Assembly: GCA_010015745.1 (NCBI GenBank)
Contig: ML978379.1
Location: forward strand, 1-23,490
Reading direction: 5' to 3'
DNA: 23,490 nucleotides
Source of the DNA: Setomelanomma holmii
Lineage: Eukaryota; Ascomycota; Dothideomycetes; Pleosporales; Phaeosphaeriaceae
Below the pieces are notes generated by a model. That model did no database searches and had not been told where the DNA came from. It worked only from the letters and a program-made list of their open reading frames with translations. The position numbers and the translations under genes were made by a program. Each line of letters begins with the position of its first letter. Within the stretch, counting starts at the first letter, position 1. Positions 9,604 to 19,777 of the stretch are shown here, piece after piece.

Positions 9604-10020
9604 GTTGATTGAAGACTTCGCTAGTATCTCTAGTCACGATCCGAGACCTGTTTGTCCGATGCAAAATGGTAGCGGGCTAAGCAACACCTTAATACTGTGG
9701 TCTCGAGCAAATGCATACTCTATGTATCGCAAACCATGCCAGCCTTCCAGACGCGTGCATCTTGGCACACCGCAATTGGGTATCTTCTGGCCTCAGAATG
9801 TCTCAGCCTTGCGAGCAGCGCCCTCGAAAATGCAGCCGACCCCACGCTAAAGTCTGTATTGCATTCACTACATCCAATGGGAATATAACAAAATCCGAAG
9901 AGCCGCAAGGTGCCGACGGCCAGCCGTCTATTGGGCGAGAAGTCGCGGATCCTGCGTGTAAAGATAGTTTCGTGCTGGCAGACACTCAACACCACTGGTG
10001 GAGGACGAGGTACAGTGTAA
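9604..10020. other. Intergenic, nothing recognised
   Basis: Upstream flank of the phosphodiesterase gene. Two near-identical 14-mers (9587-9600 and 9635-9648, CACGATCCGAGACC-like) straddle its start codon. GGCAGACACT...GGTGGAGGACG at 9978-10007 faintly recalls the 3' half of the hairpin repeat but lacks the hairpins. No gene is supported. Confidence 0.4.
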
Positions 10021-10490
10021 TTAAAACCTCTTCATGGCTTCATAAGAGTGGCCTCGAACTTCAGCCATTGTCCTCTTGAGTCTTTCGACATCGCCATAGC
10101 GGCCGATCGTCTTGGCATATATCAGCTCAAGCGTGTCTAGGTCAATCCTAAGGCACCACTTTCTTTGCAAAGTAAGACGTTTGACGTTACTCCCTTCAGA
10201 TGTGAGCCATTGTGCTCTGTCTCGTGAAGGGCCCTTTTGGAGATAGGTGTAGCTCGCCGTGTGGAAATGCCATGAAGGGCGTCGCACTCGTACAACCGTC
10301 AAAGGTCGTTTTGGTGACCCATGGCTTCCAGGAAGCCGCTGACAGCATTTTCGGGCTCCTGCCGGTGAAGAACAGGCACGTCGCCTGCATGCATCTGCGG
10401 AGAGTCACAAATATAGCTCCAGCGCAGAGTTTGATAAGCGAGTTTGAGCGACGTGTTCGGCACGATGCGGTTCGTGGGATGGCTAGTCAA
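10021..10490 (-). pseudogene. Unidentified gene fragment
   Basis: Two overlapping minus-strand frames could be pieces of one decayed gene: 10490-10299 (SLKLAYQTLRWSYICDS) and 10302-10021, ending ERLKRTMAEVRGHSYEAMKRF. The second has a plausible charged helical C-terminus. They are in different frames and no GT-AG intron joins them convincingly. No family was recognised. Both may be chance; listed because the region is otherwise unexplained. Confidence 0.22.
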
Positions 10491-11050
10491 GGTCGTGATT
10501 GCTTGATCCGCAAATGGGGGCTAGAATGGCGGAGGTGTTAGGCGTCCTGCAGTTCTCTGCATTTTCGAGTTCAGCTGATTGGCAACTTTGTACGAATAGC
10601 AGAGCAAGGCCCTTTCACGGACGTGAGAGGTGTTTCGCTCTCTATTTGTGAGTCACTGACACTCCGAACGATATCAGATAAGAGCATTTGCCAACGCCGC
10701 AGTGACGAGAATGTTGTAGGTCGGGGCCGAGCTGGCAACCGCGATTGCGAAGCTGGACCCTGCGTCATTCTGCCCAACTTGAGCTTAGGCGACTACCTTC
10801 TCGGCTGCCCTTCACCACCTCGTCCCTCCATCTTTGCAGGATTATTGCTGGTCGCTACGGGCAGATTACTCGACGAGGTGGGATAGGGCGAGGTGTGGAG
10901 TACTCAAACGCGGTTCCTGCGGGGTCAGCCTTGTCGAGCGTCCACCTCTGCACGACTCCGGATAAGTGGCACCACATCCACGCATACTTAACCTCCTGCC
11001 CATATGCATGTCTATTGAGATCTTCGGTGTCTTCTCTCTTCGAGTCCAGC
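10491..11050. other. Intergenic, upstream of NmrA-like pseudogene
   Basis: No supported gene. The last 200 nt would hold the promoter of the NmrA-like gene. The stretch before 11051 (CTCCTGCC, CTTCTCTCTTC) is pyrimidine-rich as in fungal leaders. Confidence 0.4.
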
Positions 11051-12167
11051 ATGTCGAAGCTCATAGTCATCGTCGGCATCACCGGCAACCAAGGCGGTTC
11101 CGTAGCCAGTACCTTCCTCCAAGACCCAGCATGGCGTATCCGAGGCCTCACCCGCGATCTGCAATCCGATGCGTCCCAAGCCCTCTCAGCCAAAGGTGCG
11201 GAAATGGTCAAAGGAGATCTTCACGACCCTGAAAGACGTCTTCAAAGGCGCGAACCTTGTTTTTAGCGTAACAGATTTCTGGAAGCCGTTCTTCAACCTT
11301 GCGAACATCGCTCGTGCAAAAAAGGAGGGCAAGTCGATTGGCCGACTTGCCTATGAGCTGGAGCTCGAGCAAGGAAAGAATATCGCAGACGCTGTTGCAA
11401 GGGAAGTCGACAGTCTTGATGAGGTCGGATTCATTGCAAGCACGCTGTGCAGCGCAAGAGATAGCAGTAAAGGAAAGTACAAAGAGCTGTGGCATTTTGA
11501 TGGTAAGGCCAATGTATTCCCACCGTATGTGGAAAGCAAGTATCCAGATCTGGCGAAGAAGACGAGCTATCTTCATACGGGAAATTTCTTCACGAGTTGG
11601 AAGTTCTTACCGGGAAGGTGGTCCGCGAATGTACTTCGACCGCGATCTACATGCAGCGCATTGCTGATGCTATGCAGCTCGACGACGGATCGACCCAGAT
11701 GCAATTCCCAACCTCGCCAGACATCCTTATCCCGCATCTGGATCCAGCCTAAGACACAGGCCCGTGGACTCGTGCACTTCAGCAACTTCCGCCTAATTCA
11801 GTCCTTATGGCTGCGACTGAATGGCTGACATGGCCCGAATGGATCAAGCTATTTGGCGAGGTGACTGGCGTGAAGACAAGCTACAAACAGACTACCATCG
11901 AGGACATTGAAGCGTATCTACCTGGAGGCGCTGGCAAAGAGATTGGCGAAATGTACAAGTTCAGTGAAGAATTTGCATATAATGCGTTCCAGCAGGGTAC
12001 GCTGAAGACGTGGGATCTTGAGAAGGTATGTAATACTTGAACATGCGGCTCAATTGCTTGCTGACATGGTGGAGATGGGTTTCAAAGTGCTTGTGACGAC
12101 TTTGAAGAGCTATATTGAGAGCGAGGACTGGGTCGCCGCTGGAATCCTCAAGGGCTCCAAAGCTTAG
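11051..12167 (+). pseudogene. NmrA-like NAD(P)-binding protein, broken
   Basis: NmrA-like proteins are atypical short-chain dehydrogenases with a Rossmann fold, often acting as redox sensors. The start MSKLIVIVGITGNQGGSVAS carries the GxxGxxG dinucleotide loop. Similarity continues to KGDLHDP, then jumps frame near 11225-11236 to TLKDVFKGANLVFSVTDFW. The new frame runs through KTSYLHTGNFFTSWKFLPG to about 11615. A second shift leads to ...AIYMQRIADAMQ and QFPTSPDILIPHLDPA, which meets an in-frame TAA (11750-11752). The same frame then resumes with DTGPWTRALQQLPP and MAATEWLTWPEWIKLFGEVT. A third shift near 12020-12030 reaches LADMVEMGFKVLVTTLKSYI and the natural-looking stop at 12165-12167. 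Start and end fit the usual 330-360 residue length. Three frameshifts plus one nonsense codon mean it cannot make the full protein unless the assembly is wrong. Confidence 0.85.
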
Positions 12168-12834
12168 CGTCATCATATTATGATAATAAAAGCTGATCGA
12201 ATTACGTCATTCAGTTGTAGAGGTGAAAGCAATCCTGTCCGCACCAAAATGCCAAATGCCAAAAAAAAAGAAACACCGCGAACACGACGATTCGAACCAG
12301 CGAACCGGCAAAAACAAGGTTGTTTAATCAGGACAGTTACTGACAACTGAAGTGACCTACCTTTGATTGATCTAAATGTTCAACCGCCGACGCCTAAACC
12401 AACCAACCGAAACTTTTGCCGACAACTGAATCGCCAGTGATCACCTTGATAATAGAATCTAACATTACTTAATTTATAAGCAGCCCAACTTCTGTGTGGG
12501 CAGTATTGGAGATATTGCGCAGATAAGTGGCGATGACAAGCGACCAAATGTGGGTCTCGCTGCGTTTGTGTATCTCTCATGAGCGCGTTAGGAGGTGAAG
12601 GTCAAAGCCCATGGAACGTCCGACGCTCTCACCCGCCAAAAATCACCCAAGCATTGAGTCAAACACAAAATGTTGCGAGAAGGTACACGTATGAGTTTGT
12701 AGACCTGACTGCTAAGGAGACGCAGCGGAGACACGTATTCAGCACCTTTTCGGGTTTCTTCAGAACGTCCGAATGACCCCTAGGGCCTTCAGACCATATT
12801 AAAAGGCAATAGCAGAGATAGATAAGCGCCGTGC
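12168..12834. other. Intergenic, tRNA-like fragment only
   Basis: No protein frame is supported. On the minus strand GGTTCGAATC (12289-12298) resembles a tRNA B box and is followed by a run of nine T (rc of 12261-12269), like a Pol III terminator. However, the T stem does not pair and no A box or anticodon arm fits. GACAACTGAA occurs twice (12342-12351 and 12421-12430). Confidence 0.4.
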
Positions 12835-13546
12835 TCACAAGGCCATCTCATCGCTCGTCAGACCACCTATCTGTTCTCCAGCCTCGTCCTCCTTGACGCG
12901 TAGAGCCAATACGATCCCGTCATGCCCCTCCAAAGCTACACCACCGCCCTCACCTCCTCCTCCATCTTGCCCCCACTCATCCTCCTCTCCTGCCTCAGCA
13001 CCAACCAGATCACCGCCATCCTCCAATTCCCCTACCTCCTGCATAGTAGCCCACTGTTCCGCCATCGTCGCCCTTCACGCCTCCACAATGACCATCAATT
13101 CTGTCTTCAAGCTCCGGTCCCTCCGGAATGGCCGCCTCTCCCCATCTAAGCCTCCATTTCATCAGCGCATTCTTGATATCGCCCGTGGTAATTTCCGCAG
13201 CAGCACCCTTTCCCTGCTCGGCTATGCGCTGGAGCGCAGTCTGGATGAGTAGTTCCCGGGCGTCGTCACTTTGGTTGCGGGAAACATGAGCCAAGCGACG
13301 CAGTTCCTCGGCGTATTTGCTCTTCCAGTTGATGGGGTGGAGGGTCGGGGTGGCGGGGTGTTGCTCCAATTCCGCGAAGGTGGTGGACTGGTCAGTGTAC
13401 CGCTGGCGGGGAGCCCATTCAATAGGCAGGATCTCGTAGTATGCGTCCTCGTTGGGGCCGGTGATGTTCTAGTCGATGGCGATGTCGAGGAGGCAAATCA
13501 TTGTGCGGGCAACGCCGCCACCCTGTACAATTGATGGAATTGACAT
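12835..13546 (-). pseudogene. Unknown protein, broken by two stops and a frameshift
   Basis: Family not recognised. From an ATG at 13546 the frame reads MSIPSIVQGGGVARTMICLL, meets TAG at 13471-13469, then continues in the same frame as NITGPNEDAYYEILPIEWAP and a helical Lys/Arg/Glu-rich part (KYAEELRRLAHVSRNQSDDA, ITTGDIKNALMKWRLRWGE). Near 13110-13120 coding character moves to another frame (LKTELMVIVEA), which has a TGA at 13077-13075. It then continues MAEQWATMQEVGELEDGGD with a Gly/Glu-rich tail to the stop at 12835. The first stop could be avoided by a 45-nt intron ending ...GACTAG, but its donor GTTGCC is poor. Total length would be about 235 residues. Confidence refers to this being a decayed gene, not to any function. 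Confidence 0.5.
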
Positions 13547-13874
13547 CTTGACGTTCCGGTGGAAAATTGAGAGAGGAAGGAAGGAAGGAGTAGAGTGGTG
13601 GATTTAGTGGGAATTATGCCTAGTCTCAACCCATCTTCGCTACGTTGAGTTACGGGTGGTGCAAATGGCTTCGAAGTGACGGATCTTTCACTTCTGATGG
13701 GTCTGTGTGTGTGCTGGACACGTTCGTATACGTCCAAGGCGTACAGATAGACTCAATCGATTACTGCACGCTTCTTAGCAACTGTATTGAGGATGCAACA
13801 ACGACACGAAGGACACATGTGTACCTTCGCACTGTACTCAGCAATGTAAGGCTCGAAGAAGAATAATATCAACA
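13547..13874. other. Intergenic, nothing recognised
   Basis: Between two minus-strand pseudogenes; would hold the promoter of the one starting at 13546. A purine-rich GGAAGGAAGGA run lies at about 13575-13586. No gene is supported. Confidence 0.4.
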
Positions 13875-15448
13875 TCAGACGTGAGTTCCCGGCCACACGA
13901 CACTCTCCCAAAGCTCCCTCAAGTACTGATTCAAGCAAATCCCACACTGCCCACATCTATCACACCCCGCTTCCATCCTCCCTCCCGCATACATAACGAA
14001 CTTCGAACTCTCCGGCCTCTCACCACAAGGCCCAGTCTTTAAATCATACTTATCCGGCGCCTCTTGCCACTCCCACTCCCTCATTTCCGCCCGGTTGGTC
14101 GTGGTATGCACATCAACACCACACTCCTCGCCTAACTTTACAACTTCTTGGTACAGTAATTTGTCCCTGCGCATTACAGTACTTCCACTCTTCGGGTCGG
14201 AATGCATTGCATCGATAACCTCGAATGCCCCCCCCGATGGGTCACCAGTAAACCGCGATTGTTGATCATAGTCGAAGAACATCAGGCTTTGCAGCGAGTT
14301 CCCTTGATGCTCGTTGAGTTGGCTGACAATTCTCTCTGCGTCATCGAGCTCCGCCGCGCCTGTGCGAAACGACGCTGTTAGGAGTTCTCGCGGCGCCCCA
14401 AAAACGGCGACGGCCAAGCTATAGTTCAGCCCTCCTGGGTTATCGAGCCACAGATGTTTAAGGCTAGAACATCGTGGGGATAGCCCTGAAGATGAGTGTT
14501 AGAGTATCAGGGCGTTATTATGCAGTTGGTGGATTGGGTTGCACTTACAGTAGTCACGTGTATAATCTCTGTCGTCGTCCCAGTCATTTCGATGATTCCG
14601 CAATTAGATGCTTTTGATTTTGGGAAGACGCATAAGCCGAGCTAGAAGCGGACCGGAAGCGAAGCTTTCATCGTTGGAATCAGGGTAATGTAAGTCAAGC
14701 CAAGTGTCCGACTTGACACCAACAGCTACGGAGCGTACATTCGCCAAGCCAGGCGTTGTGTTCCAGTCATTCTTGTCAATTCTATCGACGATCAGGTCTT
14801 GGATCCAGTCGAGTGTGGATTGTTCCCACATGTCCCCGTCTTGTACAGCGGCATGCGTGACGAATTTACGGTCGACTAGGCGAGGCAAGTGTGCAATGAT
14901 CATGGCTTTCAGTATCGTGTCAAAGCCATCCGTGACTGCCGTAGCCCAAAGCTCCGCAGGTTTATCATCGTTAATTCTGTCGCGGATGAGGTCAAGATAT
15001 GTATCCCGCTCGTCGTGAGACATGAAGTCCATGGAGCTGTACTGGGGTGGGGAAGTATCCTCGATGACGTTTATATTAAAGTCCAAACGTTTCCAATGTT
15101 CCCAAGATCTGCGATCATACCAGACCTCAAAAGAGCGAACGTGCCATGCCGCGATTGGGTCATCATGTCCCAAGACGCTGCGAAGGAGCGTGACCACGGT
15201 TTCTGGTGACACATCCAAAGCAACTCAATATTTGTCGTGAGCATCGCGATGACGTTGCAGTACGATGGAAGAGCAGGTCGCAAGCCGCTTGCAAGTGCAG
15301 GCAAAGTCCAGATGGACGCTGGGCCAATGCAATCTATGATTTGAAGGATAACTTCCATTGAAAGATCGGTGGGCGGACACAAAGAATTGTCGATTGGCTT
15401 CAGTTGATCAACCACAGCCATAATTGGTGACGTTCTGGATACAGCCAT
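13875..15448 (-). pseudogene. F-box-like protein, broken
   Basis: The N-terminus (MAVSRTSP...) contains LSMEVILQIIDCIGPASIW followed by TLPALASGLRPAL, resembling an F-box of the substrate-adaptor type found in SCF ubiquitin ligases. The frame is lost near 15225-15265, where LDVSPETVVTLLRSVLG picks up in another frame. That long frame reaches RLMRLPKIKSI and an in-frame TAA (14606-14604), but sense coding continues in the same frame as LRNHRNDWDDDRDYTRDYW. It then crosses a convincing intron at 14486-14548 (GTAAGT...TCTAAC...TTCAG, phase 1) into LSPRCSSLKHLWLDNPGGL, a leucine-rich pattern. The C-terminal part holds CDRCGQCGIC, a possible metal site, and ends at 13875. The preserved splice frame on the far side of the stop is the best evidence that the TAA is an acquired nonsense codon. 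The F-box identity is tentative. Confidence 0.6.
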
Positions 15449-15799
15449 GGTACCTCGGAACAGTCAGGCGCAGATAGGAGAGAGTTTAAGGGGTGCTGAG
15501 TCTGAAGGATTGCTAGCTAGCGCTGGCCCTTGCACGTCGCGCGTGGGTGGTCGTTGTGCTGAATCGCAGGAATGTCATGACAAGGTCGTTCCATGTCCGG
15601 CAACGCAAAGTTATTTTCTGAACTTGGTCGGTATGGCATCTCTCGTGGCAGAGCATTCGATGGGCCTTGTAAGTGGGCTTGGATGGTGTAAGGACGTGAT
15701 GGCCTGCGAGATGTCGATGATGTTGCTAGCATGGTCGCGCTTGCCCCACCGCGAATTCCTTCGACGCGTCGCGACAACTCGCCTACAGCAACGCACAAG
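15449..15799. promoter_or_regulatory. Divergent promoter region of hus1
   Basis: The 351 nt between the F-box-like pseudogene (minus) and hus1 (plus) must contain both promoters. No clear TATA box is seen. Nothing else recognised. Confidence 0.4.
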
Positions 15800-17073
15800 A
15801 TGCGCTTCAAGGCGTCAATACAGAACATCACCATCTTCACGAGTACATGTAGCGTGGTCATACTTGTAATAACAGCTGACTAATGTACCATAGAGCTTAC
15901 TGCATCGCTCAACTCGCTCGGTCCGCTCGCATGGGTGAAGCTCAGCGAAGAGCAGGTGTGCTTCACCATCATACCAGAGCAGGGCACACAGGTATGGGCG
16001 TGAGTGAAGGGCTTCATCATGTGCTTCTCTCTTCTAACTTGACGCAGTGTTCTGTCGATTGTAAGCTTGCCGTTTCCAACTCATGACACACAAGCCTAAT
16101 GCGCTGCGCAGGACTCCATATTCGAAACCATCAGCGTCCAGTCCGCCGCCAACAATGTAATAAACCTCGAAGTCCCGCTGACGTCACTCAATCGCGCGCT
16201 CAAATCAGCCCTGAATGCGACGTCAGCGCAGATCCGCCTCACTAAGAAGGACAATATGCCCATGCTGGCCCTCACCATTGTCACTACCACATCCTCGAAC
16301 ACGTACAGCGCTTTCCCGACAGCTACGAACAACGACGATGGATTCGATCCCTCGTTCGATAACGAGTTTGGTGGAGGCAATCGCGAGACTATTGTCACAC
16401 AGGAAATACCAGTGCGGGTCCTGGCACCAGATACAGTGGCCAGCCTACATGAGCCGACTTGTCGAGAGCCAGACGTGCACATCATGTTGCCGCCCCTGAT
16501 GCAGCTGAAGAGCATAAGCGACAGGTTCACCAAGCTAGCACTGGCAGACACCAAGACGGGCAGTGGATCTACAGCATCGAGAACACGTCTGGAGATAGCA
16601 GCGAACATGCACGGTTGTCTCAAGATGAGCATCAAAACGGATGCGATGAGCATATCCTCGGTCTGGACAGATCTCAGTAACCCGGATCTGGACCCAAATC
16701 AGGTCGAGGGAGGGGAGTCTGGCATTGCCGATCATCCAAGCACGCGCATGAGGCTCTTGGGAACTGCTGACGGTCGTAGCGAGGAAGGATGGGCCTCGGT
16801 CAGGATTGACGGCCGAGATTGGGGCAAGGTTATGAGTGTGGGCAGGCTGGGTGGTAGAGTCATTGCATGTGAGTGGCGTTCGTCCGTACAAATTCGACTT
16901 GTGCTGACAAGGACCAGGTTTCTGTCACGAACATGCACTCATTCTCTATGTTTACCTGCCTAATGAGCACAGCGAGGAAGAGTCAGTGCTGACAGTATGT
17001 ACTCTTGTGGACATTAGCGTGACTACATGCACTAACTATTTTGCAGTACTACGTCAGCTCCTATAGCGCATAG
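15800..17073 (+). CDS. hus1: Checkpoint clamp subunit Hus1
   Basis: Hus1 is one of three PCNA-like subunits of the Rad9-Rad1-Hus1 (9-1-1) clamp loaded at damaged DNA in the nucleus to activate the ATR checkpoint. Six exons: 15800-15842, 15894-15999, 16048-16060, 16112-16868, 16918-16994, 17047-17073. All five introns (48-52 nt) have GT-AG ends and phases that agree, giving 340 residues, a normal Hus1 length. The start MRFKASIQNITIFTKLTASL is the family's N-terminus. VWAVLSI-DSIFETISVQS and NVINLEVPLTSLNRALKSA are clamp-fold signatures. LTKKDNMPMLALTI, then VRVLAPDTVASLHEPTCREP and HIMLPP, follow. NPDLDPNQVEG, ACFCHEHALILYVYLP and the end SVLTYYVSSYSA all fit. Exon 3 is only 13 nt and encodes the VLSI turn. 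No lesion was found, in contrast with most neighbours, as expected for a conserved genome-maintenance gene. Confidence 0.95.
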
Positions 17074-17520
17074 CTGCGATTCAGTGCTGTCACGACTTAT
17101 GACCTAGATACCCGCTCACACAAGAGCATGAATTGATGGTTGCAAACCCAGAATCTCCTTCTGCATGACTACCTCTGATCGATGCGACAGTCCGATCCAC
17201 ATCTTCCCGATGACGTCGAAAAGGTATCTAAGATTAGACGATCAATTGATGCTACGGGTCGAGCATCCCTGGCCGTTCCGATACTGAGGAAAAAGACAGT
17301 ATGACTACGTTTCGACACGGCGATATCCAGTAAACTGAGCCCATCCCTTGCCGCATATCGACACGGGGCTTTGTTGAAGTTCTACAATCGTGATTGCATA
17401 CGACCTGATTCTATGTACAACGCTTCTATCGTGAAAGTAAGTACACGCTGAAGCCAATTTATCTCGCGCCAGCATCTTTCCTCGTCGCTGACGATTACCT
17501 TCGATGCCTAGACACGATGT
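17074..17520. other. Intergenic, 3' flanks
   Basis: Convergent 3' ends of hus1 and the eqolisin pseudogene. No open frame of interest on either strand. Confidence 0.5.
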
Positions 17521-18580
17521 TTAAACGGTCTGTCTCTTCACTGAGATGTCTGTGCTTGAAATGGTAGTCGTAGAGTACATCTGCTCGCTATGAGTAACAC
17601 ATCCAGTATCAATGTATGTACCATCACTGACCTGTCCAATAGTCCCTTGTATCTCGTACCTTCCAGCACTCGAAATCGGGACCGACTTGCCCCTCTTCGT
17701 CGTGGCGCTACATGCCGTGAAAGATACGGTCCCATAGTTTGGCGTCTGGACTAGCTCTCCGGGTACTTTCTGATACGCCTGCATGAATCAGTTGGCTGCG
17801 AGCGCAATCAACTTTTCTGGCTCAACACCTGCAGGACCCGCGAGCGACTGGGTAGTCTTCTTGTTCTGGGTTGTGTTTTCGATCGTGACAGTGCCTCCCG
17901 CAGCCGCGGTGTTGATCGTAACGGTGATCGAGTTGCCATTCGCGACTGGCACTGTCGACGAAGTATCTGTTACGGGATCTGGCCAATAAGCTGCAAAGCT
18001 CTTGAGCGTGCTGTTGTACACTATTCCGCCACCGAGAATGTGACGGTTTATGAGAGGAGCGCATCACGTGTGCCACGTGCTGGTGGTCTGATGCTGCTTC
18101 CTCATCTTATCAAGCACCTCTTACCTGAACTGGATCATAAATACGTCATGTAAACAGACGCTGCTGATGGCCTGGTAACAGGTCATCACGAACAGAACAC
18201 ACAACAATACAGCAGATGATACATAGATTTACTGCCCTGCGCGGTTCCACACTTGACTTACTGCTTCGCGCGGTTACCTTTTGATTCTCTGCATTCAACG
18301 CAACAGAGAACATAGTCCTGCTGCAGAGTGTCCCCAATACCAACCCATATAGACAGGCTATTCGCACCAGAGAGCGTCGGAATCATGAAGGTGCCAGTCA
18401 CAGTGACGAAGGAATCGCCCTCTGAATGCCTACTGGGGTCAGCCTGTATGTACCACACGACTTGTGCAACATAACCACGTACCGGGTGCTTTCAGCATAC
18501 CAACGCCCCGGTTCAGGTCAAATGCAGCGGCTGCGAGCGAGATCAGACATGCGCTGCTGAGAAAAGCGGTCAGTCTCTTG
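17521..18580 (-). pseudogene. Eqolisin (peptidase G1) relic
   Basis: Eqolisins are secreted acid proteases with a lectin-like beta-sandwich and a Gln/Glu catalytic dyad. From the N-terminal side, a signal-peptide-like stretch RLTAFLSSACLISLAAAAF (from about 18576) lacks its own ATG. VTVTGTFMIPTLSGANSLSI and WVGIGDTLQQ follow (18258-18458), corresponding to the family's TVPS...WVGIDGDT...LQ segment with residues missing. The next 240 nt contain no usable frame. AAYWPDPVTDTSSTVPVANG and GGTVTIENTTQ then appear (from 18021), and the same frame runs over a TGA at 17787-17785 into YQKVPGELV, NYGTVSFTACSATTK and ISSAGRYEIQGTIGQVSDGT to 17521. By family alignment from memory, the TGA sits where the conserved Ala-Glu-Trp is expected and the catalytic Glu position reads Asn. 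The gene is dead if so. Confidence 0.65.
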
Positions 18581-19777
18581 CTTGCTGCGATTGGGTACAG
18601 TGGCCAATGCGAGATTGCGACTTTATCAGAAGCGTTCGTCCAATGAGAGGAAGGGTAAGATGATACTTGGAGAACGAACAAAGCCTCGATGATCCAGCAG
18701 AGTGCGTAAAAGTATGAGCGACCTCCACTGACGACATAGCAGGATCTATATTGCTTCAAGGGTGCGTGCCCAGTTCATAAGAACCAGACGCACGATAGCA
18801 TGCCTAGCCCACATTTACCCAACTTGACAATGTTTGGACTTCATTAGTTGCAGCCGGATGTATGCGTCGACATTGCTTCGAGGCAGAGATACCCGCTTCA
18901 TTTCTATCCCCAAATTCGACTTCTTCAAATTTTGCCACGCACCAGTCACAACATGCATTAGTTCCTTGGCCGGTTGCGTAAGTATAGGCGAGAGACGCGG
19001 ATTACGAACGAAAGAGCTGACCCAATATGAGTATACGGCGACTCATCTTCCCCACAACTTGGCGTTGGGGCACCGAAGAACCACATATGGAGCTCATCCA
19101 ATCTTGTCACAACGTCGACCCAACCAGATCATACTTAAGGTGGAGAGCCAGCCATTCACCGTTTGTCGTTGTGCAATTTTACGGACGGAATACGCCTTGC
19201 ACGACACCCACGAGCTCAACTGCTGGGAAGCGGTCAAGAGTGTTGATATCTGATAAATATGAAGAGGTAAATATGGTGGTTTTCATTCGGAGTCATGGGT
19301 TATGCTAGCCAATCATGGTGACACCATTGCAAGAAGTTGAGGGCTCTCAAGCACTGCAATGAGGTAGCCTAAGCAACCCAATTGAGAAGCACACCCCTCA
19401 CGTCGAAGAGTTACGACGATGGTGTATACGTCGCTGCTCAAGCGGTATATTGGTCGAGTATCGATCAGCAATCGTCACTCCGGAGTAATCGATTGAACGT
19501 GATACATGTATCTCAATGGCACCAATCGGGCATCAGGGGTATTCCTGACCTGCCTTATCTTCCGCTTCAGCAAAGACAAGTGCTTGGGGCGCTTCGTTCG
19601 CCCAACATATGCTCATCGCCGTCATTTCAATCCCATTTTCTGGAGAGTGGCATGGGCCCTTGGCAGCCACGCCTGGCGTTCACGACATGGAAGCCAGTGC
19701 ATCTGTATAAGAAACCGGGGCTCTGTTTGTCCTCTCTTTCTCCTTCATTGCTGCGTAGACGTATTTGCCAGTTCACG
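18581..19777. other. Intergenic, no supported gene
   Basis: Several open frames of 90-180 codons cross this stretch (for example 18834-19253 and 19382-19933), but none shows a domain, signal or composition that persuades me. The right end is the promoter of the DUF1996 pseudogene. Confidence 0.45.

Noticed and set aside
9978..10007. Possible sixth hairpin-repeat copy (GGCAGACACT...GGTGG)
   Set aside because: The similarity is limited to short words, with a 10-nt interruption and no matching hairpins upstream.
12255..12330. Possible minus-strand tRNA (GGTTCGAATC followed by a T run)
   Set aside because: The T stem does not pair, no acceptor complement, A box or anticodon arm could be found, so at most it is a degenerate fragment.
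16530..16560. CTAGCACTGGCAGACACC resembles the hairpin-repeat box
   Set aside because: It lies inside the conserved coding sequence of hus1 and lacks the flanking stems; chance match.
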